This document shows, in pieces, positions 56,120-64,000 of a stretch of 64,000 nt of DNA. Numbering within the stretch: position 1 is the stretch's first letter; each line of letters opens with the position of its first letter. This DNA is from Erythrobacter sp. QSSC1-22B (GTDB lineage: Bacteria; Pseudomonadota; Alphaproteobacteria; Sphingomonadales; Sphingomonadaceae). A program made the translations under genes and the position numbers. Under the pieces are notes generated by a model, which had not been told where the DNA came from, ran no database searches, and was given only the letters and a program-made list of their open reading frames with translations. The stretch covers positions 372,001 to 436,000 of the forward strand of contig NZ_LZRP01000001.1 of assembly GCF_001678665.1 (NCBI RefSeq). Reading direction: 5' to 3'.

Positions 56120-57547
56120 ATGGGCAGTTTGTGGTCAGAATATCGAATTGGAAAAAGTGCGAATCTAAAAGATGACCGCCTCGCGCATTCAGGTTCAACG
56201 GACCGGAAGGAGCATCGCTCGGCCTTCCAACGGGACTTCGATCGCTTATTGTTCTCATCACCCGTACGGCGCTTAGCTGATAAGACCCAAGTGTTTCCCC
56301 TCGAACCGAACGACTCGGTTCGAACCCGACTTACGCACTCTCACGAAGTAGCGAACCTTGCCCGCTCAATCGGCGCTCGCCTTCACCATCAAAAGCATCG
56401 TTTTAACGTACAAGGTTCAGACGTCTCGATTACTGAGGTGCTCGCGATCTTGCAGAGTATCGGTCTTGCACACGATTTGGGCAATCCTCCATTTGGGCAC
56501 CAAGGTGAAAAAGCGATTGCGAACTGGTTCAATGCAAGAAAGAGCATTTTAGATCAAATTCCAATTCGATTACATAACGAATTTATCAAATTTGAAGGAA
56601 ACGCACAGACCTTCCGAATACTCACTCGTCTCCAGCAAGGAGTGGGAAATGCTGGATTAGATCTGACGTGCGGAACTTTAGCGGCTCTTATAAAGTATCC
56701 CGTTCCTTGCGACAGAACCGGATCTATGCCTGAAAATAAAAAATATGGATTTTTTGAATCGGAAATCGATTCAATGAACCTTATCTGGAAAAATACGGGC
56801 CTTACTGAAGGTCAGAGGCATCCCCTTGCATGGATAATGGAAGCCGCAGACGATATTGCTTATTCTGTTCTAGATGTCGAAGACGCTATTAAAAAGGGGA
56901 TTATATCTCCAGACGACGTGCGCTTTATTCTTAAGAGTGATGTTCGGGAATATTCTGGTGACGTTTGTGCGCTTTTAAAGGCCGACTTTGGGCATGTGGA
57001 CGAACGCAAGCCTGTCTCAGTCTCAGAATCTCGTGAAATTAAGACGAGTTATCTGAGAACAAGACTAATTGATCAGTTAATAGATGAGGCAGTGAAGTCA
57101 TACCAGAGTCAAGAAGTTCAAATAAAATCGTGCGATGGGGCGTTAGGCCTGCTGGATGATTCTAAGCTGTGCAAGCGACTTAAGAAAATAGCACGAGAGC
57201 ACGCATTCTCTAGCGTAGAGGTTACTCGCGTTGAAGCGAATGGTGCAGGCGCTATTTCCGAGCTTATGTCATTTTTTTGGCACGCTATCAAAAGCCGAGA
57301 AGATGAAAACATACTTGATAGCCGACGCTCGGAAAAAGCAGCCTACGGTTGGTCCCTTCTGAGCGAAAATTATAAAGAGGTTGGTTCAAAAGCTTTTGAT
57401 AACGCAACACCTGGAATGCGGACATACTACGAATGCAGGCTGCTTACCGACATGCTCGCCGGTATGACCGACAGCTTCACCATGAATCTTCATCAAACTT
57501 TAAATTCCGAAGGAAATTTGCGCGGGCTTGAACATGAAAATGCGTAG
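56120..57547 (+). CDS. dGTPase (Dgt-type HD-domain triphosphohydrolase), island-borne
   Basis: A 475-residue protein of full Dgt length. Signatures: RRLADKTQVFP (50-60), RTRLTHSHEV with a metal His about 73, IGLAHDLGNPPFGHQGE (His118-Asp119), FEGNAQTFRIL (158-168), CGTLAALIKYP, and MEAADDIAYSVLDVEDA with metal Asp about 244. All HD metal ligands are present, so activity is expected: dGTP to deoxyguanosine plus triphosphate. The gene is AT-rich (60-base samples 37-48% G+C against 73% at 58561-58620) and uses codons rare in the neighbours, a sign of transfer. ATG 56120 follows GGAGG. It overlaps the next gene by 14 bp. dGTPases are known anti-phage effectors. Confidence 0.92.
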   Translation: MGSLWSEYRIGKSANLKDDRLAHSGSTDRKEHRSAFQRDFDRLLFSSPVRRLADKTQVFPLEPNDSVRTRLTHSHEVANLARSIGARLHHQKHRFNVQGSDVSITEVLAILQSIGLAHDLGNPPFGHQGEKAIANWFNARKSILDQIPIRLHNEFIKFEGNAQTFRILTRLQQGVGNAGLDLTCGTLAALIKYPVPCDRTGSMPENKKYGFFESEIDSMNLIWKNTGLTEGQRHPLAWIMEAADDIAYSVLDVEDAIKKGIISPDDVRFILKSDVREYSGDVCALLKADFGHVDERKPVSVSESREIKTSYLRTRLIDQLIDEAVKSYQSQEVQIKSCDGALGLLDDSKLCKRLKKIAREHAFSSVEVTRVEANGAGAISELMSFFWHAIKSREDENILDSRRSEKAAYGWSLLSENYKEVGSKAFDNATPGMRTYYECRLLTDMLAGMTDSFTMNLHQTLNSEGNLRGLEHENA

Positions 57548-58328
57548 CGTGGGGCGAACCCGTACAACCACCCAAAGAAAAAGTGATATTTCAAAACGCT
57601 TAAAGAGATTTATTGCGACCGATACTCCTGCGATGCGCGAATTGCGAAAGCAGATATTAAACCCTCTTGAGGAGGTCGGTGAAGTTGCGATCATAGGAGG
57701 TCTTGTACGGGACATTATCCGATATGGAGTGGATAAGCGGCCTATATCGGACATGGATCTTGTCATCCAAGGTTCGCCGAGCGCCGTTGCTGCGGTTGCA
57801 AAAAAGCTTAGCGCCAAAGAAAATCGCTTTGGTGGATTTGGATTAAAAACTGATCACTACAAAGTCGATTTTTGGGCACTATCCACAACGTGGGCTAGAA
57901 CACACGCCAATGTGCCGGTTTCATCTATCAAAGACTTGCCGAATAGCACGTTCTTTAACTGGGATGCAGTTGTTTACTCGACGAAAGATAGCAAAACATA
58001 CTTCAAAGAGAATTATTTAGAAGATATCGCCCGAGGATTTTTAGAAGTCAATGTTGCTGAAACTGCTTCCCATCAAGGCAATTTAATTCGCGCATTGCGG
58101 AGGCTTTTCGCTTGGGAGGCGTATCCGGGACCTAAGCTCATTCAATTTTTAAAATCAGCCGCGCCTCAGTACGAGTGGGATGATCTGGTCCGCCAAGAGA
58201 AAGCTGCTTTCTATACCACCTATTTAGATCATTTCTCAGGGTATAATGAATATTTTCGGCGTCTAGAAGATAGCAGCAGCCGGTTTTTACCAGTCCAACT
58301 CTCCCTATTTGCTGACGAACGATACTGA
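57534..58328 (+). CDS. Pol-beta/CCA-adding-like nucleotidyltransferase with clamp-binding tail
   Basis: A 264-residue protein. Residues 50-80 (AIIGGLVRDIIRYG then ISDMDLVIQGS) match the poly(A)-polymerase/CCA-adding enzyme head: GG about 55-56, RD 59-60, catalytic D73 and D75. A third carboxylate is D112 (YKVDFWAL), and FFNWDAVVYS (141-150) stands where such enzymes have RDFTINALAY. The RNA-binding neck and tail of a CCA enzyme are absent. The C-terminus carries QLSLF (255-259), the canonical beta-clamp motif. AT-rich like its partner and overlapping it, so coexpressed. Start ATG 57534 or 57540. Substrate unknown. Confidence 0.82.
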   Translation: MKMRSVGRTRTTTQRKSDISKRLKRFIATDTPAMRELRKQILNPLEEVGEVAIIGGLVRDIIRYGVDKRPISDMDLVIQGSPSAVAAVAKKLSAKENRFGGFGLKTDHYKVDFWALSTTWARTHANVPVSSIKDLPNSTFFNWDAVVYSTKDSKTYFKENYLEDIARGFLEVNVAETASHQGNLIRALRRLFAWEAYPGPKLIQFLKSAAPQYEWDDLVRQEKAAFYTTYLDHFSGYNEYFRRLEDSSSRFLPVQLSLFADERY

Positions 58329-58487
58329 TTGGTTTCGCCCACTACTAATCGAATTTCCTGAATCCGTAGCTCGCAGCGCATGGGTCAACAGGCAACTGCG
58401 AACAAGTCTATCAGGCAAGCGGTCAGGCAGAAGGTTAAGAAGGAAAGTCGGCTCAGGGCGACGAAAGGTAAGCCCCCCCCACCTAAA

Positions 58488-61397
58488 CTACCGCGCCAGC
58501 ATCGGCGCCAGATAATGCCCGGTGACGCTGCGCTTCTCCTTCGCCACCTTCTCGGGCGTCCCTTCCGCGACCACCTCGCCGCCGCGCACGCCGCCATCCG
58601 GCCCTAGATCGAGGATCCAGTCGGCGGTCTTGATGACATCGAGATTGTGCTCGATCACCACCACCGAATTGCCCTGGTCGACCAGCCGGTGGAGCACTTC
58701 CAAGAGCTTGCGGACATCCTCGAAATGCAGCCCGGTGGTCGGCTCGTCGAGGATATAGAGCGTCTGCCCGGTGGAGCGGCGCGCGAGCTCCTTGGCGAGC
58801 TTGACGCGCTGCGCCTCGCCGCCGCTGAGCGTCGTCGCCTGCTGGCCGACCTTGACATAGCCCAAGCCCACCTCGCCCAGCATCCGCATCTTCTCGCGGA
58901 TCGGCGGGACCGCCTTGAAGAATTCCTCGGCATCCTCGATCGTCATGTCGAGCACATCGGCAATGGAGAGGCCCTTGAACTTCACCTCGAGCGTCTCGCG
59001 GTTGTAGCGGCGGCCCGAGCATTGCTCGCAGGTGACGTAGACGTCGGGGAGGAAGTGCATCTCGATCTTGATCAGCCCGTCGCCGTGGCACGCCTCGCAG
59101 CGGCCGCCCTTGACGTTGAAGCTGAAGCGCCCGGGCTTGTAGCCGCGCGCGAGGCTCTCGGGGAGGCCGGCGAACCAGTCGCGGATCTGGGTGAAGGCGC
59201 CGGTGTATGTCGCAGGGTTGCTCCGCGGCGTGCGGCCGATCGGCGACTGGTCGATCTCGATCACCTTGTCGCAATGTTCGAGCCCGGTGACCTTGTCGTG
59301 TTCGCCCGCGATGATCCGCGCGCCGTTGAGCTGGCGCGCGGCGGCGGCATAGAGCGTGTCGATGGTGAAGGAGGACTTGCCGCTGCCCGAGACCCCGGTG
59401 ACGCAGGCGAAGGTGCCCAGCGGGAGCGAGGCGGTGACGTTCTGGAGGTTGTTGGCGCGCGCGCCGTGGACGGTGAGCTTCTTGCCATTGCCCTTGCGGC
59501 GCTTGGGCGGCACCTCGATCTTGCGGCGCCCGGTGAGATAGTCGGCGGTGAGCGAGTTCTTGGCTTTCAGCACCTGCTTGAGCGTGCCCTGCGCGACGAT
59601 CTCGCCGCCGCGCACGCCCGCGCCGGGGCCGAGATCGACGACATGATCGGCCTGGCGGATCGCATCTTCGTCATGCTCGACGACGATGACGGTGTTGCCG
59701 AGATCGCGGAGCCGCTTGAGGGTTTCGAGCAGCCGGTCGTTGTCGCGCTGGTGGAGGCCGATGCTGGGCTCGTCGAGGACGTAGAGCACGCCCGAGAGGC
59801 CCGAGCCGATCTGGCTGGCGAGGCGGATCCGCTGGCTCTCGCCGCCGCTCAGGGTACCTGAAGTTCGGTCGAGGTTTAGATAATCCAGCCCGACATTGTC
59901 GAGGAAGCCCAGCCGCTCGTTGATTTCCTTGAGGATCGCGCGGGCGATCTGGCTGTGGGTGGGGGTGAGATGCGCGTCGAGCCCGAGGAACCACGCCTTG
60001 GCATCGGCGACGCTCATCCTGGTGGGGGTGGCGATATCGGTGGGGCCATCCAGCCCCGCGATCTTCACCGCCAGCGCCTTGTCGTTGAGCCGCTTGCCAC
60101 CGCAGGCCTCGCAGGGCTGCGCGGTCTGGAACTTGGCCAGCTCCTCGCGCATCCACGCGCTTTCGGTCTGGAGCAGGCGGCGGTTGAGATTGCCGATCAC
60201 CCCCTCGAAGGCCTTGTTGACGGTGTATTGCTTGCGCCCGTCCTTGAAGGTCAGCGGCACCCGCGCACCGTTGGTGCCGTGGAGGATGATCTCCCGGTGT
60301 TCGGGGGCGAGGTCCTGCCACGCGGTGGTGAGGTCGAAGCCGTACTCCTTGGCGAGGCTGGCGAGGACCTGGAGATAATAGGGCGATGGCGGGTTGGACT
60401 TGGCCCACGGCATCACCGCGCCCTTCTTGAGGCTCAGCGCTTCGTTGGGGACCACCAGCCGGGGGTCGAACAATTGCTTCTCGCCCAGCCCGTCGCAGGT
60501 CGAGCAGGCGCCCTGGGGGGCGTTGAAGGAGAACAGGCGCGGCTCGATCTCCTCGATGGTGAAGCCGCTGACCGGGCAGGCGAATTTCTCCGAGAAGACG
60601 ATGCGGTTGGCGGCCAGCCCGGCGCCCTTCATCGCGCCGCCGCTCTCGGCTTCGTCTTCGCGACCGGGGACCACGCCATCGGCCAGATCGACATAGGCGA
60701 GCCCGTCGGCGAGCTTGAGCGCCTGTTCGAGACTGTCCGCCAGCCGGGTCTCGAGCCCGGTCTTCACCGCCAGCCGGTCGACCACCACCTCGATGTCGTG
60801 CTTGAGCTTCTTGTCGAGCGCGGGCGCCTCGCCGATCTCGTAGATCTCGCCGTCGATCCGCACGCGGGTGAAGCCCGCCTTCTGCCATTCGGCCAGCTCC
60901 TTGCGGTACTCGCCCTTGCGCCCGCGCACCGCCGGCGCGAGCAGGTAGAGCCGCGTGCCCTCGGGCAGCGCCATCACCCGGTCGACCATGTTGGAGACGG
61001 TCTGTGCCTCGATCGGCAGACCGGTCGCGGGCGAATAGGGGGTGCCGACGCGCGCCCACAGCAGCCGCATGTAATCGTAGATCTCGGTGACGGTCGCCAC
61101 GGTCGAGCGCGGGTTGCGCGAGGTCGTCTTCTGCTCGATCGAGATCGCGGGGCTGAGCCCGTCGATATGTTCGACATCGGGCTTCTGCATCATCTCGAGG
61201 AACTGGCGCGCATAGGCGCTCAGGCTCTCGACGTAGCGCCGCTGCCCCTCGGCATAGATGGTGTCGAAGGCGAGGCTCGACTTGCCCGAGCCGCTGAGCC
61301 CGGTGATCACGATCAGTGCATCGCGCGGCAAATCGATGTCGATGCCCTTGAGATTGTGTTCGCGCGCGCCGCGCACTGAAATCTTGGTGAGTGCCAT
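58488..61397 (-). CDS. uvrA: Excinuclease ABC subunit A
   Basis: A 969-residue damage-recognition ATPase of nucleotide excision repair. Two ABC modules with Walker [15 protein letters not shown] and [17 protein letters not shown] signatures LSGGESQRI and LSGGEAQRV, and zinc-binding CxxC elements ([30 protein letters not shown]). The ATG at 61397 begins [16 protein letters not shown]. An exact LexA box is just upstream, so damage induction is expected. The island ends 160 bp beyond its stop. Confidence 0.98.
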   Translation of the reverse strand: MALTKISVRGAREHNLKGIDIDLPRDALIVITGLSGSGKSSLAFDTIYAEGQRRYVESLSAYARQFLEMMQKPDVEHIDGLSPAISIEQKTTSRNPRSTVATVTEIYDYMRLLWARVGTPYSPATGLPIEAQTVSNMVDRVMALPEGTRLYLLAPAVRGRKGEYRKELAEWQKAGFTRVRIDGEIYEIGEAPALDKKLKHDIEVVVDRLAVKTGLETRLADSLEQALKLADGLAYVDLADGVVPGREDEAESGGAMKGAGLAANRIVFSEKFACPVSGFTIEEIEPRLFSFNAPQGACSTCDGLGEKQLFDPRLVVPNEALSLKKGAVMPWAKSNPPSPYYLQVLASLAKEYGFDLTTAWQDLAPEHREIILHGTNGARVPLTFKDGRKQYTVNKAFEGVIGNLNRRLLQTESAWMREELAKFQTAQPCEACGGKRLNDKALAVKIAGLDGPTDIATPTRMSVADAKAWFLGLDAHLTPTHSQIARAILKEINERLGFLDNVGLDYLNLDRTSGTLSGGESQRIRLASQIGSGLSGVLYVLDEPSIGLHQRDNDRLLETLKRLRDLGNTVIVVEHDEDAIRQADHVVDLGPGAGVRGGEIVAQGTLKQVLKAKNSLTADYLTGRRKIEVPPKRRKGNGKKLTVHGARANNLQNVTASLPLGTFACVTGVSGSGKSSFTIDTLYAAAARQLNGARIIAGEHDKVTGLEHCDKVIEIDQSPIGRTPRSNPATYTGAFTQIRDWFAGLPESLARGYKPGRFSFNVKGGRCEACHGDGLIKIEMHFLPDVYVTCEQCSGRRYNRETLEVKFKGLSIADVLDMTIEDAEEFFKAVPPIREKMRMLGEVGLGYVKVGQQATTLSGGEAQRVKLAKELARRSTGQTLYILDEPTTGLHFEDVRKLLEVLHRLVDQGNSVVVIEHNLDVIKTADWILDLGPDGGVRGGEVVAEGTPEKVAKEKRSVTGHYLAPMLAR

Positions 61398-61406
61398 GGG
61401 GCGCGT

Positions 61407-61421
61407 GTTCCTGTTGTGTTC
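61407..61421 (-). promoter_or_regulatory. SOS (LexA) box of uvrA
   Basis: GTTCCTGTTGTGTTC (minus strand GAACACAACAGGAAC) is an exact GAAC-N7-GAAC site 9 bp before the ATG. A TTGACA on the minus strand lies just upstream and would be a consensus -35, so the box sits between -35 and the start. Confidence 0.85.
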
Positions 61422-61511
61422 GATGTTGTCAAGCGCGAGAGCCGCCCGGTTCCCCGGTGAGATGGGGACGCGCGGCGCGGCGCGCAACAGCGCGCCCGAC
61501 GCTGCTACGGG

Positions 61512-61625
61512 TCAGCCGAAGCGCGGTTCCGCGGCGTGGCAACTGAAGTACGCGCCGCAACTCGGGCCGCAACTTTGGCCGCAATTTTGGCCGCAGCCTG
61601 AATCGTAGCTCCGCGCCTTCAGCAT
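61512..61625 (-). CDS. Possible 37-residue Cys-repeat peptide
   Basis: The frame encodes MLKARSYDSG followed by cysteines at 11, 15, 19, 23 and 29, the first four spaced exactly four residues apart as CGQN/CGQS/CGPS/CGAY. The DNA beneath is a 12-bp tandem repeat. No clear ribosome site precedes the ATG at 61625. It could be a metal-binding mini-protein, a modified-peptide precursor, or chance reading of a repeat. Confidence 0.35.
   Translation of the reverse strand: MLKARSYDSGCGQNCGQSCGPSCGAYFSCHAAEPRFG
61555..61595. repeat. Degenerate 12-bp tandem repeat
   Basis: CCGCAACTCGGG (61555-61566), CCGCAACTTTGG (61567-61578), CCGCAATTTTGG (61579-61590), then CCGCA. In frame with the Cys-repeat ORF on the minus strand. 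Confidence 0.85.
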
Positions 61626-61759
61626 CGCGTCGGGACCGATGCGCGATCCGAACCGTTCTAGAGACAACCACGGGGGCTTTTTCGCCTGACTAACCCGCAG
61701 CTTGCGGGGGTTGGACGCCAGAGCCGCCACACGCAGAAACGCCGGAGCACACGCCACCG

Positions 61760-62692
61760 ATGTCCAGTTCAACCCATACGAGCGTCTCGGACGCCGATTC
61801 CACTACCCAACGACACCCTTCCGCGCAGCCTGGTGCTGCAAGGACATCCATCGACGCCCGCGACCGGGTGCGGCGGATGCTGCAGGATCTCGACACCCCA
61901 CTCGACGGAACGAGCGATCGGGATACCTCGGGCCGCGATAACGTCGCGAGCACCTCGACAGGGAAACCCCGCGAGACCGCCGATCTGCGCCGCGCGCGCC
62001 GGGCTGCGCGCAAGGTGTTCAGGGTCAATCCCTCGCGCTCGGCGCGGCAGCGGGCAACCGCCATGCTGACCGCGGGCGCGGTCGGGCTGGCGGCCTTTAC
62101 CGGACCCTCGTCGGTGCGGTTCGGATCCGACAACAGCGAGAACAGCCTCGTGATGGGGTCCGACGATCCCACCCAGAACCGCATCCACGCCAGCCGGATT
62201 TCCACCAGCGCGCAGTTCAAGACCGCGCTGATCCAAGAAGAGGGCGTGCGGCAGGTGGTCTATCGCGATGTCGCCGGTTACCCCACCGTGGGCGTCGGCC
62301 ATCTGATTGAGCCACAGGACAATCTGCGCGTCGGCGACCGCGTGACGAAGGCACAGGTGCTGCGCTTCCTCGACGGCGATATCGCCGAGGCCGAGGGCCA
62401 TGTGCGCGATCTGATCGGCGATCTGCCGCTGTTCCAGCACGAATTCGATGCGCTGGTCGACCTCGTTTACAATGTCGGGCGCGGCAATGTCTCGGCATCG
62501 CAAAGCCCGCGCCTCAACGCCGCGATCGATGCCGGCGATTACGAGCGGATTGCCTCGGAACTCGACTACACCCACGCCGCGGGCCGGGTGGCGCGCGGGC
62601 TGGAATTTCGCAGCGAACGGCGTGCCTCGATCTTTCTCGACGCCGCCTACGAGGATCCGCGCGAAGCGGGCTCGTCGCGTTCCGATGTATGA
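61760..62692 (+). CDS. GH24 (T4-lysozyme-type) muramidase with N-terminal extension
   Basis: A 310-residue protein. The C-terminal half is a GH24 lysozyme: EEGVRQVVYRDVAGYPTVGVGH gives Glu161, Asp170 and Thr176, the exact spacing of T4 lysozyme E11-D20-T26. The N-terminal about 95 residues are polar and disordered, followed by one hydrophobic segment (about 100-115, ATAMLTAGAVGLAAF) that may anchor or export it. No holin or phage genes are adjacent, so it is probably a chromosomal wall hydrolase or a domesticated endolysin. Confidence 0.85.
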   Translation: MSSSTHTSVSDADSTTQRHPSAQPGAARTSIDARDRVRRMLQDLDTPLDGTSDRDTSGRDNVASTSTGKPRETADLRRARRAARKVFRVNPSRSARQRATAMLTAGAVGLAAFTGPSSVRFGSDNSENSLVMGSDDPTQNRIHASRISTSAQFKTALIQEEGVRQVVYRDVAGYPTVGVGHLIEPQDNLRVGDRVTKAQVLRFLDGDIAEAEGHVRDLIGDLPLFQHEFDALVDLVYNVGRGNVSASQSPRLNAAIDAGDYERIASELDYTHAAGRVARGLEFRSERRASIFLDAAYEDPREAGSSRSDV

Positions 62693-62704
62693 TAGGATGT
62701 CGCG

Positions 62705-63241
62705 ATGGGGCCACGTTTCTTCATCGCCATCCGTCCGCCGGGAGATATTCGCGATCAGATGATCGACAGGATGGAGGCGCTGGATGGCGCGCGCTGGCAG
62801 GACGACGACCAGTTGCATCTCACGCTGCGCTTCCTCGGCGAGGCCGATCCGCGGCAGGTGGACGATCTGATGGCGGCGCTGCAATCGGTCTCGGCCCCGC
62901 CGTTCGCGCTGGCGCTGGACGGCGTGGGCCATTTCGAGCGCAAGGGCGTGCCACACACTCTTTGGGCAGGCGTTACGCGATCCGAACCACTGATGGTGCT
63001 GCGCAACCGGGTCGAGCGCGCCTGCCGCAGGGCGGGTTTTCCCGCCGAGACGCGCAAGTTTGCGCCGCATATCACCATTGCCCGGCTCAACCGCGCGACC
63101 GCTCCGCTCGAGGGCTGGTTGGCGCAAAACGCCGATTGCCACTCGAACCCTTGGCCGGTCGATTCCTTCCTTTTGTATGAAAGCCGGCTCGATCCGGGAG
63201 GATCGATCTATGAACCCGTAATGCGCTACAGATTTGCCTGA
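62705..63241 (+). CDS. thpR: RNA 2',3'-cyclic phosphodiesterase ThpR
   Basis: A 178-residue 2H phosphoesterase. The two HxTx motifs are HLTL (38-41) and HITI (122-125). The N-terminus RFFIAIRPPGDIRDQM and the LDGVGHF segment fit the ThpR/LigT family, which opens 2',3'-cyclic ends of RNA or joins tRNA halves in vitro. 12 bp after the lysozyme gene; the lipoprotein gene starts 1 bp after its stop. Confidence 0.92.
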   Translation: MGPRFFIAIRPPGDIRDQMIDRMEALDGARWQDDDQLHLTLRFLGEADPRQVDDLMAALQSVSAPPFALALDGVGHFERKGVPHTLWAGVTRSEPLMVLRNRVERACRRAGFPAETRKFAPHITIARLNRATAPLEGWLAQNADCHSNPWPVDSFLLYESRLDPGGSIYEPVMRYRFA

Positions 63242-63242
63242 G

Positions 63243-63866
63243 ATGATCCGCCCCACACTCCTTCCCTCCCTGCTCGCGCTTGCCTGCTGCGCCTGTTCGC
63301 CTGCGGGTGAGCCTGCGCCCGAGCGCGTGGAGGCGATGGCGGCCACCACCAAAGCGACACCGAAGGATTGCCTGCTGATGGTGTGGTCGAACCAGAAGCA
63401 GCGCGACATCACCTTCGACCGCGCGCATGATCTGGTCGATGGTGGCGCGATTTCCTGCGCCACCGGAACCAGCCCGAGCCAGTTCCAGGCCGCGCTCGAA
63501 GCGCTGCGCGAGGCCGCGCGCTCGGGCGACAGCCGCCGCGTGCTCGACGAGGTCGGCATCCCGCTGCTCTATATCGACCGCGCGGGCAATCGCGTGGAGC
63601 TCGACGAGGCGCGCGCCGAGGCGCTGGCCGAGGAGGTGTTCGACGCCGAGTTGATGCGCACGCTCGAACGGCTCGATCTGAAGGACATGACCGTGGTCCC
63701 CGAACGCGGCGGGTTCTTCGAACTGGGCTCGCTGTGGCTGGTGGTGGACCAGCAGGGCGGGCGCCCGCGGCTGGTCACGGTCAACCGTCAGGCGCTCGCC
63801 GAGGCCGCCGACGCGGCAAGGAGCGCGGCGCAGGGCCGGCAGGGCGAGGTGGTCCCCGAAGGCTGA
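63243..63866 (+). CDS. Predicted lipoprotein of unknown function
   Basis: A 207-residue protein with a signal peptide and lipobox-like LACCAC (acylated Cys about 16-19). The mature part has two further cysteines (KDCLLMVW and ISCATG) and is mostly helical, with a C-terminal RLVTVNRQALAEAAD. It starts 1 bp after thpR, so cotranscription is clear. No family recognised. The 134 bp after it contain only small hairpins (GGCTGG/CCAGCC at 63878-63902; CGTGGG/CCCACG at 63959-63974). Confidence 0.65.
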   Translation: MIRPTLLPSLLALACCACSPAGEPAPERVEAMAATTKATPKDCLLMVWSNQKQRDITFDRAHDLVDGGAISCATGTSPSQFQAALEALREAARSGDSRRVLDEVGIPLLYIDRAGNRVELDEARAEALAEEVFDAELMRTLERLDLKDMTVVPERGGFFELGSLWLVVDQQGGRPRLVTVNRQALAEAADAARSAAQGRQGEVVPEG

Positions 63867-64000
63867 CGTTTCGCGGCGGCTGGCGGGCGAACGGGGCCAG
63901 CCCCTTGCATTCGCTGGCAATCCCCTGTTCAAGCGCGCCAGTCTAAACGTTTTTGATCCGTGGGCGCACCCACGTCCCGAAATACGACCCAATGTGAATT

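Noticed and set aside
58380-58607. 75-codon plus-strand frame between the nucleotidyltransferase and uvrA
   Set aside because: Its second half is antisense to uvrA, it has no ribosome site, and it crosses the composition boundary.
54235-62692. Prophage spanning the HTH, dGTPase and lysozyme genes
   Set aside because: No capsid, tail, portal, large terminase or integrase genes; uvrA lies in the middle.

Overview
The window is GC-rich chromosomal DNA from an alphaproteobacterium, most likely Sphingomonadales and probably Erythrobacteraceae. This rests on the eukaryote-type NADP isocitrate dehydrogenase, CckA, HisZ, the argH/lipoprotein/lysA order, the SOS boxes of GAAC-N7-GAAC form, and the general look of the proteins. 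It is inference from gene content; no rRNA is present.

Layout. 1-5.9 kb: Cys-rich copper-storage-like protein, def, recR, fmt-truA, a medium-chain reductase and asparaginase. 5.9-11.4 kb: tRNA-Val, a TlpA-like lipoprotein, then argH, a small lipoprotein, lysA and a siroheme-synthase-like gene, followed by a winged-helix regulator. 11.4-19.7 kb: L,D-transpeptidase, purA, aldo/keto reductase, hisZ, serA, serC with a structured leader, and a GT4 glycosyltransferase. 19.8-28 kb: rarA, tRNA-Thr with a small accessory patch, icd, a GNAT-nitrilase fusion and a CPA2 antiporter. 28-41.5 kb: alaS, GST, recA, cckA, DUF2062, smpB, dapA, a soluble lytic transglycosylase, greB and an outer-membrane barrel. 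41.7-53 kb: rlmN operon, an SDR/cytochrome b/molybdopterin oxidoreductase operon, a cyclopropane synthase-like gene, a DksA-like zinc finger, ligD-ku, and argG. 53.1-53.8 kb: a non-coding stretch full of small hairpins that ends in a good intrinsic terminator. 54-55.8 kb: rlpA overlapped antisense by a helix-turn-helix gene. 56.0-58.4 kb: a markedly AT-rich two-gene island. 58.5-64 kb: uvrA, a tiny Cys-rich ORF, a GH24 lysozyme-like protein, thpR and a lipoprotein.

The most interesting item is the AT-rich island. A full-length Dgt-type dGTPase (56120-58328 with its partner) overlaps a Pol-beta/CCA-adding-like nucleotidyltransferase by 14 bp. The partner ends in QLSLF, an exact match to the canonical bacterial sliding-clamp-binding pentapeptide. 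dGTPases are a known anti-phage defence activity, so this looks like a transferred dNTP-depletion or replication-targeting module with an undescribed partner. That reading is inference.

DNA damage is a second theme. recA and uvrA each have a textbook alphaproteobacterial SOS box, and a near-copy of the recA box lies just upstream of the winged-helix gene at 10350-11351, which suggests an unrecognised SOS regulon member. Ku/LigD end joining, RecR and RarA are also present, though without visible SOS boxes.
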